NCBI RefSeq assembly: GCF_023336755.1
Contig: NZ_JALZWP010000007.1
Location: 1-64,000, forward strand
Source: Roseinatronobacter domitianus
GTDB taxonomy: Bacteria; Pseudomonadota; Alphaproteobacteria; Rhodobacterales; Rhodobacteraceae
Length of the DNA: 64,000 bases
Direction of reading: 5' to 3'
Both the position numbers and the translations under genes were made by a program. A model generated the notes under the pieces. The model was not told the DNA's origin. It did not search any database and worked only from the letters and a program-made list of their open reading frames with translations. The stretch's first letter is position 1. Each line of letters opens with the position of its first letter. Positions 8,655 to 16,986 of the stretch are shown in pieces.

Positions 8655-9824
8655 CTAGGCAGCATTGGTCAACGGCAAGCGCCGCGCGACCAGTTCCGCC
8701 CAATAGGCGCACCCGGCTGGTATGGCGTCATCGTTGAAATTATATTCCGGGTGATGCACATCGGCGCTGTCGCCATTGCCGACAAGGATATACGCGCCGG
8801 GGCGTTCTTCCAGCATATAGGCGAAATCCTCGCCGCCCATGACAAGGGGCGCATCTGCACAGTCACCGGCGACCGCACGCGCAGCCTCGGCAGCGTATTC
8901 GGTTTCCGCGCTGGTATTCACCATCACCGGATAGCCGCGCATGTAATTGACCCACGCGCTTGCGCCATAGGCTTGGGCGGTCAATTCGGCCAGCTTGGGC
9001 AAGCGGTCTTCGGCCAAAGCACGCATCTCGGGCGATAAGGTTCGTATTGTGCCGCGCAAGGTCACATGTTGCGGGATCACATTGAACGCCTGCGATTCGG
9101 TCGCGAAAGACGTGACAGAGACCACCATTTCCTGAGTTGGGTCCGCGTTGCGGCTGACAATGCTTTGCAGCGCCAGAACGATATGCGCCGCGACAACCGT
9201 TGTATCCACGCAGTGATGGGGTTTCGCCGCATGGCCCCCGCGCCCTTCAACCGCAATTTCGAATTGGTCGGTGGCGGCAAAGAAAGGACCGGGGCGGATG
9301 GCGAAAGTTCCGGTCGGCACGCCGGGCCAGTTGTGCATCCCGTAAACTTCGGTAATGCCAAACCGTTCCATCAAACCGTCTTTGCACATTTCACGCCCGC
9401 CACCGCCGCCTTCTTCGGCGGGTTGGAAGATGACGGCCACGGTTCCGTCGAAAGCGCGTGTTTCGGCCAGATATTGGGCGGCACCCAGCAACATTGCGGT
9501 GTGCCCGTCATGGCCGCAAGCGTGCATTTTACCCGGCTCGGCCGACGCATAGGGCAGCCCGGTTGCTTCATGGATTGGCAGCGCATCCATATCCGCGCGC
9601 AGGCCGATGCAGCGGCCCGGTCCGTTGCGCCCATGGATTACCCCGACCACGCCGGTGCGTCCGATAGCTGTTTCCACGCTGTCGCAGCCGATCGCGCGCA
9701 GTTGCTCTGCCACGATGCTGCTGGTGCGATGGCAGTCGAACAGAATTTCCGGATGCGCGTGAAAATCCCGGCGGAGCGCGGTAATCTGTGGCAAAAGCGC
9801 AGTAATTCTGTCTGGAACCTGCAT
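8655..9824 (-). CDS. M20 family amidohydrolase (hippurate/N-acyl amino acid hydrolase)
   Basis: A 389-residue metal-dependent amidohydrolase of peptidase family M20D, splitting N-acyl amino acids such as hippurate. The metal site motifs are MHACGHDGHTAML and QPAEEGGGG, with the C-terminal VMGGEDFAYMLE and a histidine in VHHPEYNF. RRDFHAHPE marks the usual N-terminus. The start is ATG 9824 (MQVPDRITALLP). The frame runs on upstream without family similarity, overlapping the sulfotransferase promoter. It diverges from the sulfotransferase gene. The substrate is unproven. Confidence 0.93.
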   Translation of the reverse strand: MQVPDRITALLPQITALRRDFHAHPEILFDCHRTSSIVAEQLRAIGCDSVETAIGRTGVVGVIHGRNGPGRCIGLRADMDALPIHEATGLPYASAEPGKMHACGHDGHTAMLLGAAQYLAETRAFDGTVAVIFQPAEEGGGGGREMCKDGLMERFGITEVYGMHNWPGVPTGTFAIRPGPFFAATDQFEIAVEGRGGHAAKPHHCVDTTVVAAHIVLALQSIVSRNADPTQEMVVSVTSFATESQAFNVIPQHVTLRGTIRTLSPEMRALAEDRLPKLAELTAQAYGASAWVNYMRGYPVMVNTSAETEYAAEAARAVAGDCADAPLVMGGEDFAYMLEERPGAYILVGNGDSADVHHPEYNFNDDAIPAGCAYWAELVARRLPLTNAA

Positions 9825-9909
9825 AGTTTTCCTATCCTTGTCTGGACCCTTCACAAGAATAATCGCAAGCTGCGTTTGTATTGGTTGTAAAGGTTCTTTG
9901 AACGTGACG

Positions 9910-10923
9910 ATGCCACACCCTGAAGTGACACACCAGCCGTCGCCGTCAAGCATTGCGGTCGGGTCTGAACAAGTCTGGCCTGAACACGCGGCACCGGTAA
10001 TCGTCTTCGGTGCGCTGCGGTCGGGCACGACATTGTTGCGGCTGATGCTGAATGCGCATCCCGACCTGAACAACCCCGGAGAGGTTGATTTTCTGACGGA
10101 CCACATCCGGCGCGCGCCCGACGCGCCGACGGGCTGGCGCTATGATCTGGCTGCCTTGCGGGCGGATCGCATGTTTCGCGCCCAACAAATCGAGATTCCA
10201 GACGGGCTGGATGGGCTGGACCTGACTCATGCCTTGTTGCAAAGGCTGGCGGCCAAGAAGGCGCGCGGTTTGCTCTGCGTCAGCATGCACCGCGATCTGC
10301 CATTGGCGGTCGAGTTGTTGCCCGGCACGCGGGTGGTTCACCTGTTGCGCGATCCGCGTGATGTCGCGCGCTCCAGCGTCGACATGGGATGGGCCGGAAC
10401 ACTTTACCACGCCAGCGACCATTGGGTGCGCTCGGAGCTGGAGTGGGACCGCTGCAGGGAAACGCTACGCCCGCAGGACTGGGTCGAATTGCATTTCGAG
10501 GCTTTGATGGATGCGCCTGAAGTCGAGTTGGCGCGGATATGCGATTTTCTGGGCGTCCCCTATTCCAGCACGATGCTCACCTATCCGGAGCATTCGACCT
10601 ATGCCGCGCCCAACCCAAAGATTGTGCGTCAATGGGTGCATGGTTGCGCGTCACAAGATATCAAAGATCTTGAAGGCAAGATCGCCCCGTTAATGACAGC
10701 GCGCGGATACCAGCCCAGTGCCGCCCCGACGCAGGCTCCCGATCGTGTCCGGCGCGTTCGACTGGCGTTGCGGCATAAGTTTGGCACCTGGGCTTTCGGG
10801 GTGCGCAATTACGGGGCAGTGCCGTTTTTCGGTGCGCGGATTTCCAGTAAGTTGCGTCTGACTGGCTTGCAGCGCCATTTCCAACGGCGAATCGACGCGC
10901 AGATCCGACGAATGTTGCGCTAA
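9910..10923 (+). CDS. Sulfotransferase family protein
   Basis: A PAPS-dependent sulfotransferase-like protein of about 337 residues. The 5'-phosphosulfate loop is GALRSGTTLLRLML near residue 35. The 3'-phosphate-binding block is VVHLLRDPRDVARSS with a conserved Arg and Ser. A further family feature is FEALMDAPEVELARICDFLG. The acceptor, whether lipid, glycan or protein, cannot be inferred. The start is uncertain: ATG 9910 and GTG 9904 are both in frame, without a strong ribosome-binding site. It stands alone between the M20 gene and serB. Confidence 0.85.
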   Translation: MPHPEVTHQPSPSSIAVGSEQVWPEHAAPVIVFGALRSGTTLLRLMLNAHPDLNNPGEVDFLTDHIRRAPDAPTGWRYDLAALRADRMFRAQQIEIPDGLDGLDLTHALLQRLAAKKARGLLCVSMHRDLPLAVELLPGTRVVHLLRDPRDVARSSVDMGWAGTLYHASDHWVRSELEWDRCRETLRPQDWVELHFEALMDAPEVELARICDFLGVPYSSTMLTYPEHSTYAAPNPKIVRQWVHGCASQDIKDLEGKIAPLMTARGYQPSAAPTQAPDRVRRVRLALRHKFGTWAFGVRNYGAVPFFGARISSKLRLTGLQRHFQRRIDAQIRRMLR

Positions 10924-11041
10924 AGTATGTGTCGCAAAGCGCAAACTGCTTCTGCACAAAAAGACATGCGCTCACAAAGGGTCAAAGCCTTTAGCATGAC
11001 GGCGAATGAACCTGGCGTGCATGCAATGGGTGCATGGATCT

Positions 11042-11920
11042 TTAGCCTGTCACAAACTCATCGGCGCGGTAGCCCTGAATATACAAGAGCGCGGTCAAAT
11101 CACCGTGGTTAATGCGGATGTCGCATTGCGCGGCAACGCTGGGTTTTGCATGCAGGGCCACGCCCGCGCCTGCCATGCCCAACATACCAAGGTCGTTCGC
11201 GCCGTCGCCTACGGCGATCACCTCGTATGGCGAAATGCCAAGCCGTGCCGAGATGTCCTGAAGGGCTGCGACCTTGGCCTCGCGCCCAAGAATGGGCTCT
11301 GCGACGGTGCCTGCCAGCTTTCCATCGGTGATATGCAGCGTATTCGCGCGGTGCTCGTCGAAACCGAGTGCGTCCGCGACATGCGCAGTAAATGCTGTGA
11401 ACCCCCCAGACACAAGCGCGGCATATCCGCCATGCGCCTTCATCGTGGCGATCAATTCGCGCCCGCCGGGGGTGAAGGTTATGCGCTCTGCAAGAACCTT
11501 GGCGATTGCGCTCTCGGGCAGGTCGAGTAGGAGTGCGACCCGTTCGCGCAGGGCGTCCTCGAACTCCAGCTCGCCATTCATGGCGCGGGCTGTAATTCCG
11601 GCGACATGCGCGCCGACGCCCGCGTCATCGGCCAATTCGTCAATGCATTCCTGCCCGATCATGGTGCTGTCCATATCGGCCAGCAGCATCATCTTGCGCC
11701 GCCCATGCGCGGGGCGCAAAACCATGTCGATGCCCATCGCTTGCAGGTCGTCCCAGACTTGCCAGCGATTCGCGGGCACTTCTTCGAGGGGGAACTCTGC
11801 GGCGATGTCGGGGTTCAGCCATTCCGCGACGCCGCCGCCCCATGCGTTGCGCAGCGATTCGACTGTGGCCGCGGTCAGATTGGCGGCGATGGGGTTTGCA
11901 AGCAGCGTGACGACATACAT
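11042..11920 (-). CDS. serB: Phosphoserine phosphatase
   Basis: A 292-residue HAD phosphatase catalysing the last step of serine synthesis. Motif I is LLADMDSTMIGQECIDE with the nucleophile Asp. Motif II is VSGGFTAF and motif III GDGANDLGML. The N-terminal about 75 residues form the ACT-like regulatory region of the SerB type. Although the frame can be extended to TTG 11926, ATG 11920 is preferred, with GAGAG about eight bases upstream. It is divergent from serC-serA, so three of the serine pathway genes are clustered. Confidence 0.95.
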   Translation of the reverse strand: MYVVTLLANPIAANLTAATVESLRNAWGGGVAEWLNPDIAAEFPLEEVPANRWQVWDDLQAMGIDMVLRPAHGRRKMMLLADMDSTMIGQECIDELADDAGVGAHVAGITARAMNGELEFEDALRERVALLLDLPESAIAKVLAERITFTPGGRELIATMKAHGGYAALVSGGFTAFTAHVADALGFDEHRANTLHITDGKLAGTVAEPILGREAKVAALQDISARLGISPYEVIAVGDGANDLGMLGMAGAGVALHAKPSVAAQCDIRINHGDLTALLYIQGYRADEFVTG

Positions 11921-11977
11921 TGGCAATTCTCTCTCACGGTGGGGCGGGTCGCTTTCGCGCGCTCAAGCGGCGCTTTA

Positions 11978-11992
11978 GAGCAAAAGTTTTGC
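11978..11992. repeat. AGCAAAA-G-TTTTGCT palindrome
   Basis: A short perfect inverted repeat in the 152-bp serB-serC divergent region. It may be a regulator site or a relic of a dispersed palindrome (compare 8618-8644). No regulator gene adjoins it. Confidence 0.35.
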
Positions 11993-12072
11993 TTGCGCCA
12001 GCCCGGCAACGGGCGTAATGGCGACAGCGGGACACCCTTCCCCAACGAAGGGCACATATCTGGAAGGATACC

Positions 12073-13230
12073 ATGACGAACCCCGTTCAACCGGCCCAGC
12101 GCCCGGTCAATCCGCGCTTTTCTTCTGGCCCCTGCGCCAAAATTCCCACATTCGATCTGGCTAAACTTGCCGACGCGCCCTTGGGCCGGTCGCACCGTGC
12201 CGCCGTGGGCAAAGCCAAGCTGAAAGCCGCCATTGATGGCACCCGCGAAATCTTGGGCGTGCCCGATGATTACCGCATCGGCATCGTTCCCGCATCCGAC
12301 ACCGGCGCCGTGGAAATGGCGATGTGGTCGCTGCTGGGCGAACGCAAGACCACGATGGTCGCCTGGGAAAGCTTCGGCGCAGGCTGGGTGACGGACGCGG
12401 TGAAACAGCTGAAGCTGGACGCCGAGGTCAAGACAGCCGATTACGGCCAGATCGTCGATATGGCCGCCATCGACTATAACACCGACGTGGTGTTCACCTG
12501 GAACGGCACCACCTCGGGCGTGCGCATGCCGCATGGCGACATGATCCCGGCGGACCGCGAAGGTCTGACCATTTGCGACGCGACTTCTGCGGCCTTCGCG
12601 ATGGACCTGCCCTGGGACAAGCTGGATGTCGTGACCTTCTCTTGGCAAAAGGTGATGGGCGGCGAAGCTGCGCATGGGATGCTGATCCTGAGCCCCCGTG
12701 CCGTGGAACGGCTGGAAAGCTACACGCCCGCATGGCCGCTTCCCAAGATTTTCCGCCTGACCAAAGGTGGCAAGCTGATCGACGGTATTTTCAAGGGTGA
12801 AACGATCAACACGCCGTCGATGCTGGCTGTCGAAGATTACCTGCTGGCGCTGGACTGGGCGCGCGATCTTGGCGGGCTCTCCGCGCTGATCGCACGTTGC
12901 GACGCCAATGCCGCCGTGATCGACAAGTTCTGTGCCGCGAATGACTGGATCGCCAATCTGGCCGAAGATCCGGCGACGGCCTCGACCACCAGTGTGTGCC
13001 TGAAATTCACGGACCCAAGCATCACCGACGGTGCGGCCTTTGCAAAAGCCGTCGCCAAGCGGCTGGAGGCCGAAGGCGTGGCACTGGATATCGGCGCTTA
13101 CCGCGATGCGCCCGCCGGCCTGCGTATCTGGTGCGGGGCGACCGTGGAAACGGCGGATATCGAAGCGCTGATGCCATGGCTCGACTGGGCCTATCATGCC
13201 GAGCGCGCAGCACTCGACGCAGCCGCCTGA
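12073..13230 (+). CDS. serC: Phosphoserine aminotransferase
   Basis: A 385-residue PLP-dependent class V aminotransferase converting 3-phosphohydroxypyruvate to phosphoserine. The N-terminal block [13 protein letters not shown] is diagnostic of the long alphaproteobacterial SerC. The PLP lysine lies in [17 protein letters not shown] near residue 195. [10 protein letters not shown] follows. GGATACC precedes the ATG. It is the first gene of serC-serA. The 105-bp gap to serA contains a paired palindromic repeat but no obvious terminator, so cotranscription is likely. Confidence 0.96.
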   Translation: MTNPVQPAQRPVNPRFSSGPCAKIPTFDLAKLADAPLGRSHRAAVGKAKLKAAIDGTREILGVPDDYRIGIVPASDTGAVEMAMWSLLGERKTTMVAWESFGAGWVTDAVKQLKLDAEVKTADYGQIVDMAAIDYNTDVVFTWNGTTSGVRMPHGDMIPADREGLTICDATSAAFAMDLPWDKLDVVTFSWQKVMGGEAAHGMLILSPRAVERLESYTPAWPLPKIFRLTKGGKLIDGIFKGETINTPSMLAVEDYLLALDWARDLGGLSALIARCDANAAVIDKFCAANDWIANLAEDPATASTTSVCLKFTDPSITDGAAFAKAVAKRLEAEGVALDIGAYRDAPAGLRIWCGATVETADIEALMPWLDWAYHAERAALDAAA

Positions 13231-13257
13231 GCGCTTCACGGCACCACAAGAACACCC

Positions 13258-13326
13258 GTCCCGGGCTTGACCCGGGACCTCTCCTCTCATGTCCCTTACA
13301 AGGAGGCCCCGGATCAAGTCCGGGGC
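13258..13326. repeat. Paired REP-like palindromes
   Basis: Two hairpins in the serC-serA gap: GTCCCGGG-CTTGA-CCCGGGAC (13258-13278) and GCCCCGGA-TCAAG-TCCGGGGC (13306-13326). The loops CTTGA and TCAAG are reverse complements, so the two units are inverted copies of one element. A near-identical pair lies at 59203-59271. Confidence 0.8.
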
Positions 13327-13335
13327 GCAACGAAA

Positions 13336-14934
13336 ATGACCGCACCCAAAGTTCTCGTATCCGACAAACTATCCGAAACCGCCGTCCAGATTTTCCGCGA
13401 CCGCGGCATCGACGTGACATTCGACCCGTCCATCGGCAAAGATAAAGACAAGCTGCTAGAGGTCATCGGTCAATATGACGGCCTTGCCATCCGCTCTGCC
13501 ACCAAAGCTACCGAAAAGGTGCTGGAGGCCGCGACCAACCTGAAGGTCATCGGTCGCGCCGGGATCGGGGTCGACAATGTCGACATTCCCGCCGCGTCGA
13601 AAAAGGGCGTGATCGTGATGAACACGCCGTTCGGCAACTCCGTCACCACCGCCGAACATGCGATTTCGCTGATGATGGCCGTGGCGCGGCAAATCCCGGA
13701 AGCCAACGAATCCACCCATGCCGGCAAATGGGAAAAATCCCGCTTCATGGGTGTCGAGTTGTTTAACAAGACCCTCGGCGTGATCGGCGCCGGCAATATT
13801 GGCGGCATCGTTTGTGACCGCGCGCGGGGCTTGCGCATGAAGGTCGTGGCGTTCGATCCGTTCCTGTCCGAGGAGCGCGCGGCCAAGCTGGGTGTGACCA
13901 AGGTGGACCTCGATGAGCTTCTGGCCCGTGCCGATTTCATCACCCTGCATGTGCCGCTGACTGACAAGACCCGCAACATTCTGTCCGCCGAAAGCCTTGC
14001 CAAGACCAAGAAGGGCGTGCGGATCATCAACTGTGCGCGTGGTGGTCTGGTCGATGAGGCGGCCTTGGCCGATGCGATCAAGTCCGGCCATGTCGCCGGT
14101 GCCGGCTTCGACGTGTTCGAGGTCGAGCCTGCCACGGAAAGCCCGCTCTTTGGCTTGCCAAACGTGGTCGTTACCCCGCATCTGGGCGCATCGACCACCG
14201 AAGCGCAGGAAAACGTCGCCTTGCAGGTCGCAGAACAAATGTCAGATTACTTGCTGACGGGGGCTGTGCAAAACGCGCTCAACATGCCGTCGGTCACCGC
14301 AGAGGAAGCACGGGTCATGGGGCCGTGGGTGAAATTGGCGGGCCATCTGGGCGCTTTTGCAGGTCAGTTGACGGATGAGCCGATCAAGGCGATCAACATC
14401 CTTTATGATGGCGTCGTGACCGAAATGAACCTCGACGCGCTGGGCTGTGCCGCCATCGCCGGGGTGATGAAAGCCACGAACCCCGATGTGAACATGGTGT
14501 CGGCTCCGGTGCTGGCGAAAGAGCGCGGCGTCCAGATTTCGACCACAACGCAGGCCAAATCGGGCGTGTTCGATGCCTATATCAAGCTGACCGTCGTGAC
14601 AGAAACGCGCGAGCGGTCGATCGCGGGAACCGTGTTCTCGGATGGCAAACCGCGTTTCATCCAGATCAAGGGCATCAATATCGACGCCGAAGTTGGTGCG
14701 CATATGCTATATACCACCAACAAGGACGTTCCGGGTATTATCGGCACCTTGGGCGGCACGCTGGGGGGCAATGGTGTGAACATCGCGAACTTTACCCTTG
14801 GTCGCAAGGATGCGGGTGGCGACGCGATTGCCATGCTGTATCTGGATGCGGAACCGACAGAAGCCGCTCTGGACGCTTTGCGCGGCACCGGCATGTTCCA
14901 GCAGGTGCGCCCGCTGGAATTTGACACACACTGA
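13336..14934 (+). CDS. serA: D-3-phosphoglycerate dehydrogenase
   Basis: A 532-residue NAD-dependent enzyme for the first step of serine synthesis. Domain order: substrate-binding N-terminus; NAD-binding domain with GVIGAGNIGGIV (about residue 150) and INCARGGLVDE; the His block VVTPHLGASTTEAQ; an allosteric substrate-binding domain; and a C-terminal ACT domain (VPGIIGTLGGTLG). This is the long three-domain type. The start is ATG 13336 (MTAPKVLVSDKL). Upstream codons translate the repeat and are not real. It lies downstream of serC. Confidence 0.96.
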   Translation: MTAPKVLVSDKLSETAVQIFRDRGIDVTFDPSIGKDKDKLLEVIGQYDGLAIRSATKATEKVLEAATNLKVIGRAGIGVDNVDIPAASKKGVIVMNTPFGNSVTTAEHAISLMMAVARQIPEANESTHAGKWEKSRFMGVELFNKTLGVIGAGNIGGIVCDRARGLRMKVVAFDPFLSEERAAKLGVTKVDLDELLARADFITLHVPLTDKTRNILSAESLAKTKKGVRIINCARGGLVDEAALADAIKSGHVAGAGFDVFEVEPATESPLFGLPNVVVTPHLGASTTEAQENVALQVAEQMSDYLLTGAVQNALNMPSVTAEEARVMGPWVKLAGHLGAFAGQLTDEPIKAINILYDGVVTEMNLDALGCAAIAGVMKATNPDVNMVSAPVLAKERGVQISTTTQAKSGVFDAYIKLTVVTETRERSIAGTVFSDGKPRFIQIKGINIDAEVGAHMLYTTNKDVPGIIGTLGGTLGGNGVNIANFTLGRKDAGGDAIAMLYLDAEPTEAALDALRGTGMFQQVRPLEFDTH

Positions 14935-15017
14935 TCCCTGCAATCAGCTTGCAAGGGCCTCGGTTGACGCCGGGGCCTTTTGCGGTTTTGGTAGCGCTAA
15001 ACTCTCTGGGGCAGGCG

Positions 15018-15755
15018 ATGCAGGTTTACGCTATTGGTGATATTCATGGGCAACTTGACCTGTTGCAAGGCGCGCATGACCTGATTGCGCGCGACCGTGC
15101 GGCCTATGGCTGCGCCGACGCAGAGATCATTCATGTTGGCGACCTCGTGGACCGGGGGCCAGACAGCCCTGGTGTTGTGCGTTACTTGCGTGAGGGTGTG
15201 GCGCGCGGCGAAAACTGGCAGGTGCTGATGGGAAACCATGACCGCCTCTTGCTGAACTTCATCCGCAAACCAGATTGGCGTGATCCCGGCCTGCGGGCCG
15301 GGCTGGACTATCTGCACCCGCTGATCGGAGGGCGCGCGACCCTGCAAAACTACGGCGTGGACGCGGCGGCGTTGGAGGATATAACGCTTGCCCGCGCGCA
15401 GGCCACAGCACTGGTCCCACAAGATGATCTGGCGTTCATCGCAGCCCGTCCGCGCATGATTGGCACGGGCGCTCATCTTTTCGTCCATGCCGGGCTGCGC
15501 CCCGGTGTGCCGCTGGACCGTCAGACCGAAGACGACATTTTGTGGATTCGCGACCCGTTCCTGTTGGATTCGCGTGACCATGGTCCGCTTGTGGTTCACG
15601 GTCACACCGCGCTGCCGCAAGCCTGCCACTATCGCAACCGGCTGAATATAGACAGTTCAGCCGCCTATGGTGGGCCTTTATCTGCGGTGGTGTTGGAGGG
15701 GCGCAGGGTCTGGCTTCTGACGCCGCAAGGTCGCGTTGAACTGTCTCCTCTTTAG
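15018..15755 (+). CDS. PPP-type metallophosphoesterase
   Basis: A 245-residue calcineurin-like phosphoesterase. The five metal motifs are present in order: GDIHG (about residue 7), GDLVDRGPDS, GNHD, VHAGLRPG and HGHT. This arrangement is shared by bacterial PPP serine/threonine phosphatases and diadenosine tetraphosphatases, and the sequence does not separate them. The start is ATG 15018 after a GGGGCAGG ribosome-binding region. It lies 83 bp after serA in the same direction. Confidence 0.85.
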   Translation: MQVYAIGDIHGQLDLLQGAHDLIARDRAAYGCADAEIIHVGDLVDRGPDSPGVVRYLREGVARGENWQVLMGNHDRLLLNFIRKPDWRDPGLRAGLDYLHPLIGGRATLQNYGVDAAALEDITLARAQATALVPQDDLAFIAARPRMIGTGAHLFVHAGLRPGVPLDRQTEDDILWIRDPFLLDSRDHGPLVVHGHTALPQACHYRNRLNIDSSAAYGGPLSAVVLEGRRVWLLTPQGRVELSPL

Positions 15756-15811
15756 GCGCAGTCCTCTTTCTCTTTCATTATTCCTGACAGTGCAGAAATA
15801 ATCTGTGCTGA

Positions 15812-15848
15812 TGTAACCTATGGTTGTAGACTAAACATGGTTACTACA
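15812..15848. promoter_or_regulatory. Candidate operator: overlapping inverted repeats
   Basis: TGTAACC-TAT-GGTTGTA (15812-15828, one mismatch) overlaps TGTAG...CTACA (15825-15848). Both sit 38-75 bp upstream of the transglutaminase-like start, where a repressor or activator would bind. No regulator gene is adjacent, so the binding protein is unknown. Confidence 0.35.
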
Positions 15849-15885
15849 GGAATCGGTCCGACCTTTCGAAAAAATGGAGATAGAT

Positions 15886-16974
15886 ATGCATTTGCAACCA
15901 TTGCAGCAGGCCCGCCCCGCATCTCGTGAGCTGGCGCTTTTTGATGATAGTGTCTTTGCGCTTTACCTTGGGCAGGCTGCCGCTCGCATTTTCACGCATG
16001 GTTCGATTTGCCACCTGACCAGCGGCGAAAGCCTGACGCTTGGCGGACCGCAAAGGCTGACAGTCGTGCTGGAGGGTGTTTTGATTACCGACAGTGGTTG
16101 GCAAGGTCCGGGGTGCCATATGATCGGGGATGGGACGTGTTACAGGGTCAAAAGCGACACCGCCTCAGTCTGGGTGCTGGATCGCGGTGCAGTTGGCTGG
16201 CAAGGACCGGGCCTTCAAGCCCTGCATTTTGCGCTTGAAATGGCGCTGGCTGCGGCAGGGCGGGCGCTAGAGGCCGCGATCCCGCCGGACGATCTGCCCG
16301 ATCCCGAAACGCTCAGCGACGTGAACCATCCGCAGATCCTGCGCACCGCAGCCCGATTGCGCCGCACCAGCGAAGCGGCAACCGCGGATGCGGTGTTCCG
16401 CTTCGTGCAGGCCATGCCCTACCGCTTCGGCAATTGGCAGGAACGCGCCTCGGACACCTTGGCGCGCGGCAACGGCATGTGCACCACCAAGGCCAATTTG
16501 CAAGTGACCCTGATGCGGGCAGCGGGCCTTGAAGCTGGCTTCGTGGAAATGCCCATGTCCATGGCGGTGCTGGGCAAGCTGATGCCAAGCGCTTGGCTAG
16601 CCATGATGCGCCCGACGGTGCGGCATTATTTTGGTGCCGTCAAACTGGGTGGGCGCTGGCACGCCGCCGATTCGTCCTACAATGACGACAGCATGGGCAT
16701 CTATCTCGAAAGCTTTCCCGACTATGCACATCTGCTGCCGGCGCGCCTGTTCGACGGGCAACCCTACAGCCCGACGGCAGAAAAGAACGGCATGGACCCA
16801 TTCGATATTCACGTCGTCCCGCATCTGAACGCGGAAATGAGCAAGAAAAGCCGTTTCACCCCGGCGCATTTCGAAGCGCTGAATACACGGCTTGACCGCG
16901 CGCAAGGATCGTGGCGCAATTGGGTCGCAGAAGACCATCCTGATCTGGGTGCCAATCTGCGCAGTGTCAGCTAA
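15886..16974 (+). CDS. Transglutaminase-like protein with cupin-like N-terminus
   Basis: About 362 residues. The first 115 residues are beta-rich and resemble a small cupin-like fold. The C-terminal two thirds carry a transglutaminase/papain-like triad: Cys in GNGMCTTKANLQ, His in VRHYFGAVKLGG and Asp in HAADSSYND. Such domains act as proteases, amidases or cross-linking enzymes, and the substrate is unknown. No signal peptide is present, so it is probably cytoplasmic. ATG 15886 has GGAGATAGAT before it and is preferred to ATG 15874. Only 12 bp separate its stop from the CoaBC-like gene, so the two form an operon. Confidence 0.8.
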   Translation: MHLQPLQQARPASRELALFDDSVFALYLGQAAARIFTHGSICHLTSGESLTLGGPQRLTVVLEGVLITDSGWQGPGCHMIGDGTCYRVKSDTASVWVLDRGAVGWQGPGLQALHFALEMALAAAGRALEAAIPPDDLPDPETLSDVNHPQILRTAARLRRTSEAATADAVFRFVQAMPYRFGNWQERASDTLARGNGMCTTKANLQVTLMRAAGLEAGFVEMPMSMAVLGKLMPSAWLAMMRPTVRHYFGAVKLGGRWHAADSSYNDDSMGIYLESFPDYAHLLPARLFDGQPYSPTAEKNGMDPFDIHVVPHLNAEMSKKSRFTPAHFEALNTRLDRAQGSWRNWVAEDHPDLGANLRSVS

Positions 16975-16986
16975 GGCGGGAACCGC

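Noticed and set aside
11875-13317. 480-codon minus-strand ORF opposite serC
   Set aside because: Antisense shadow. serC carries all family motifs.
13258-13326. Riboswitch or leader before serA
   Set aside because: The structure is two copies of a dispersed palindrome also present in the icd-leuB gap, so it is not specific to serA.
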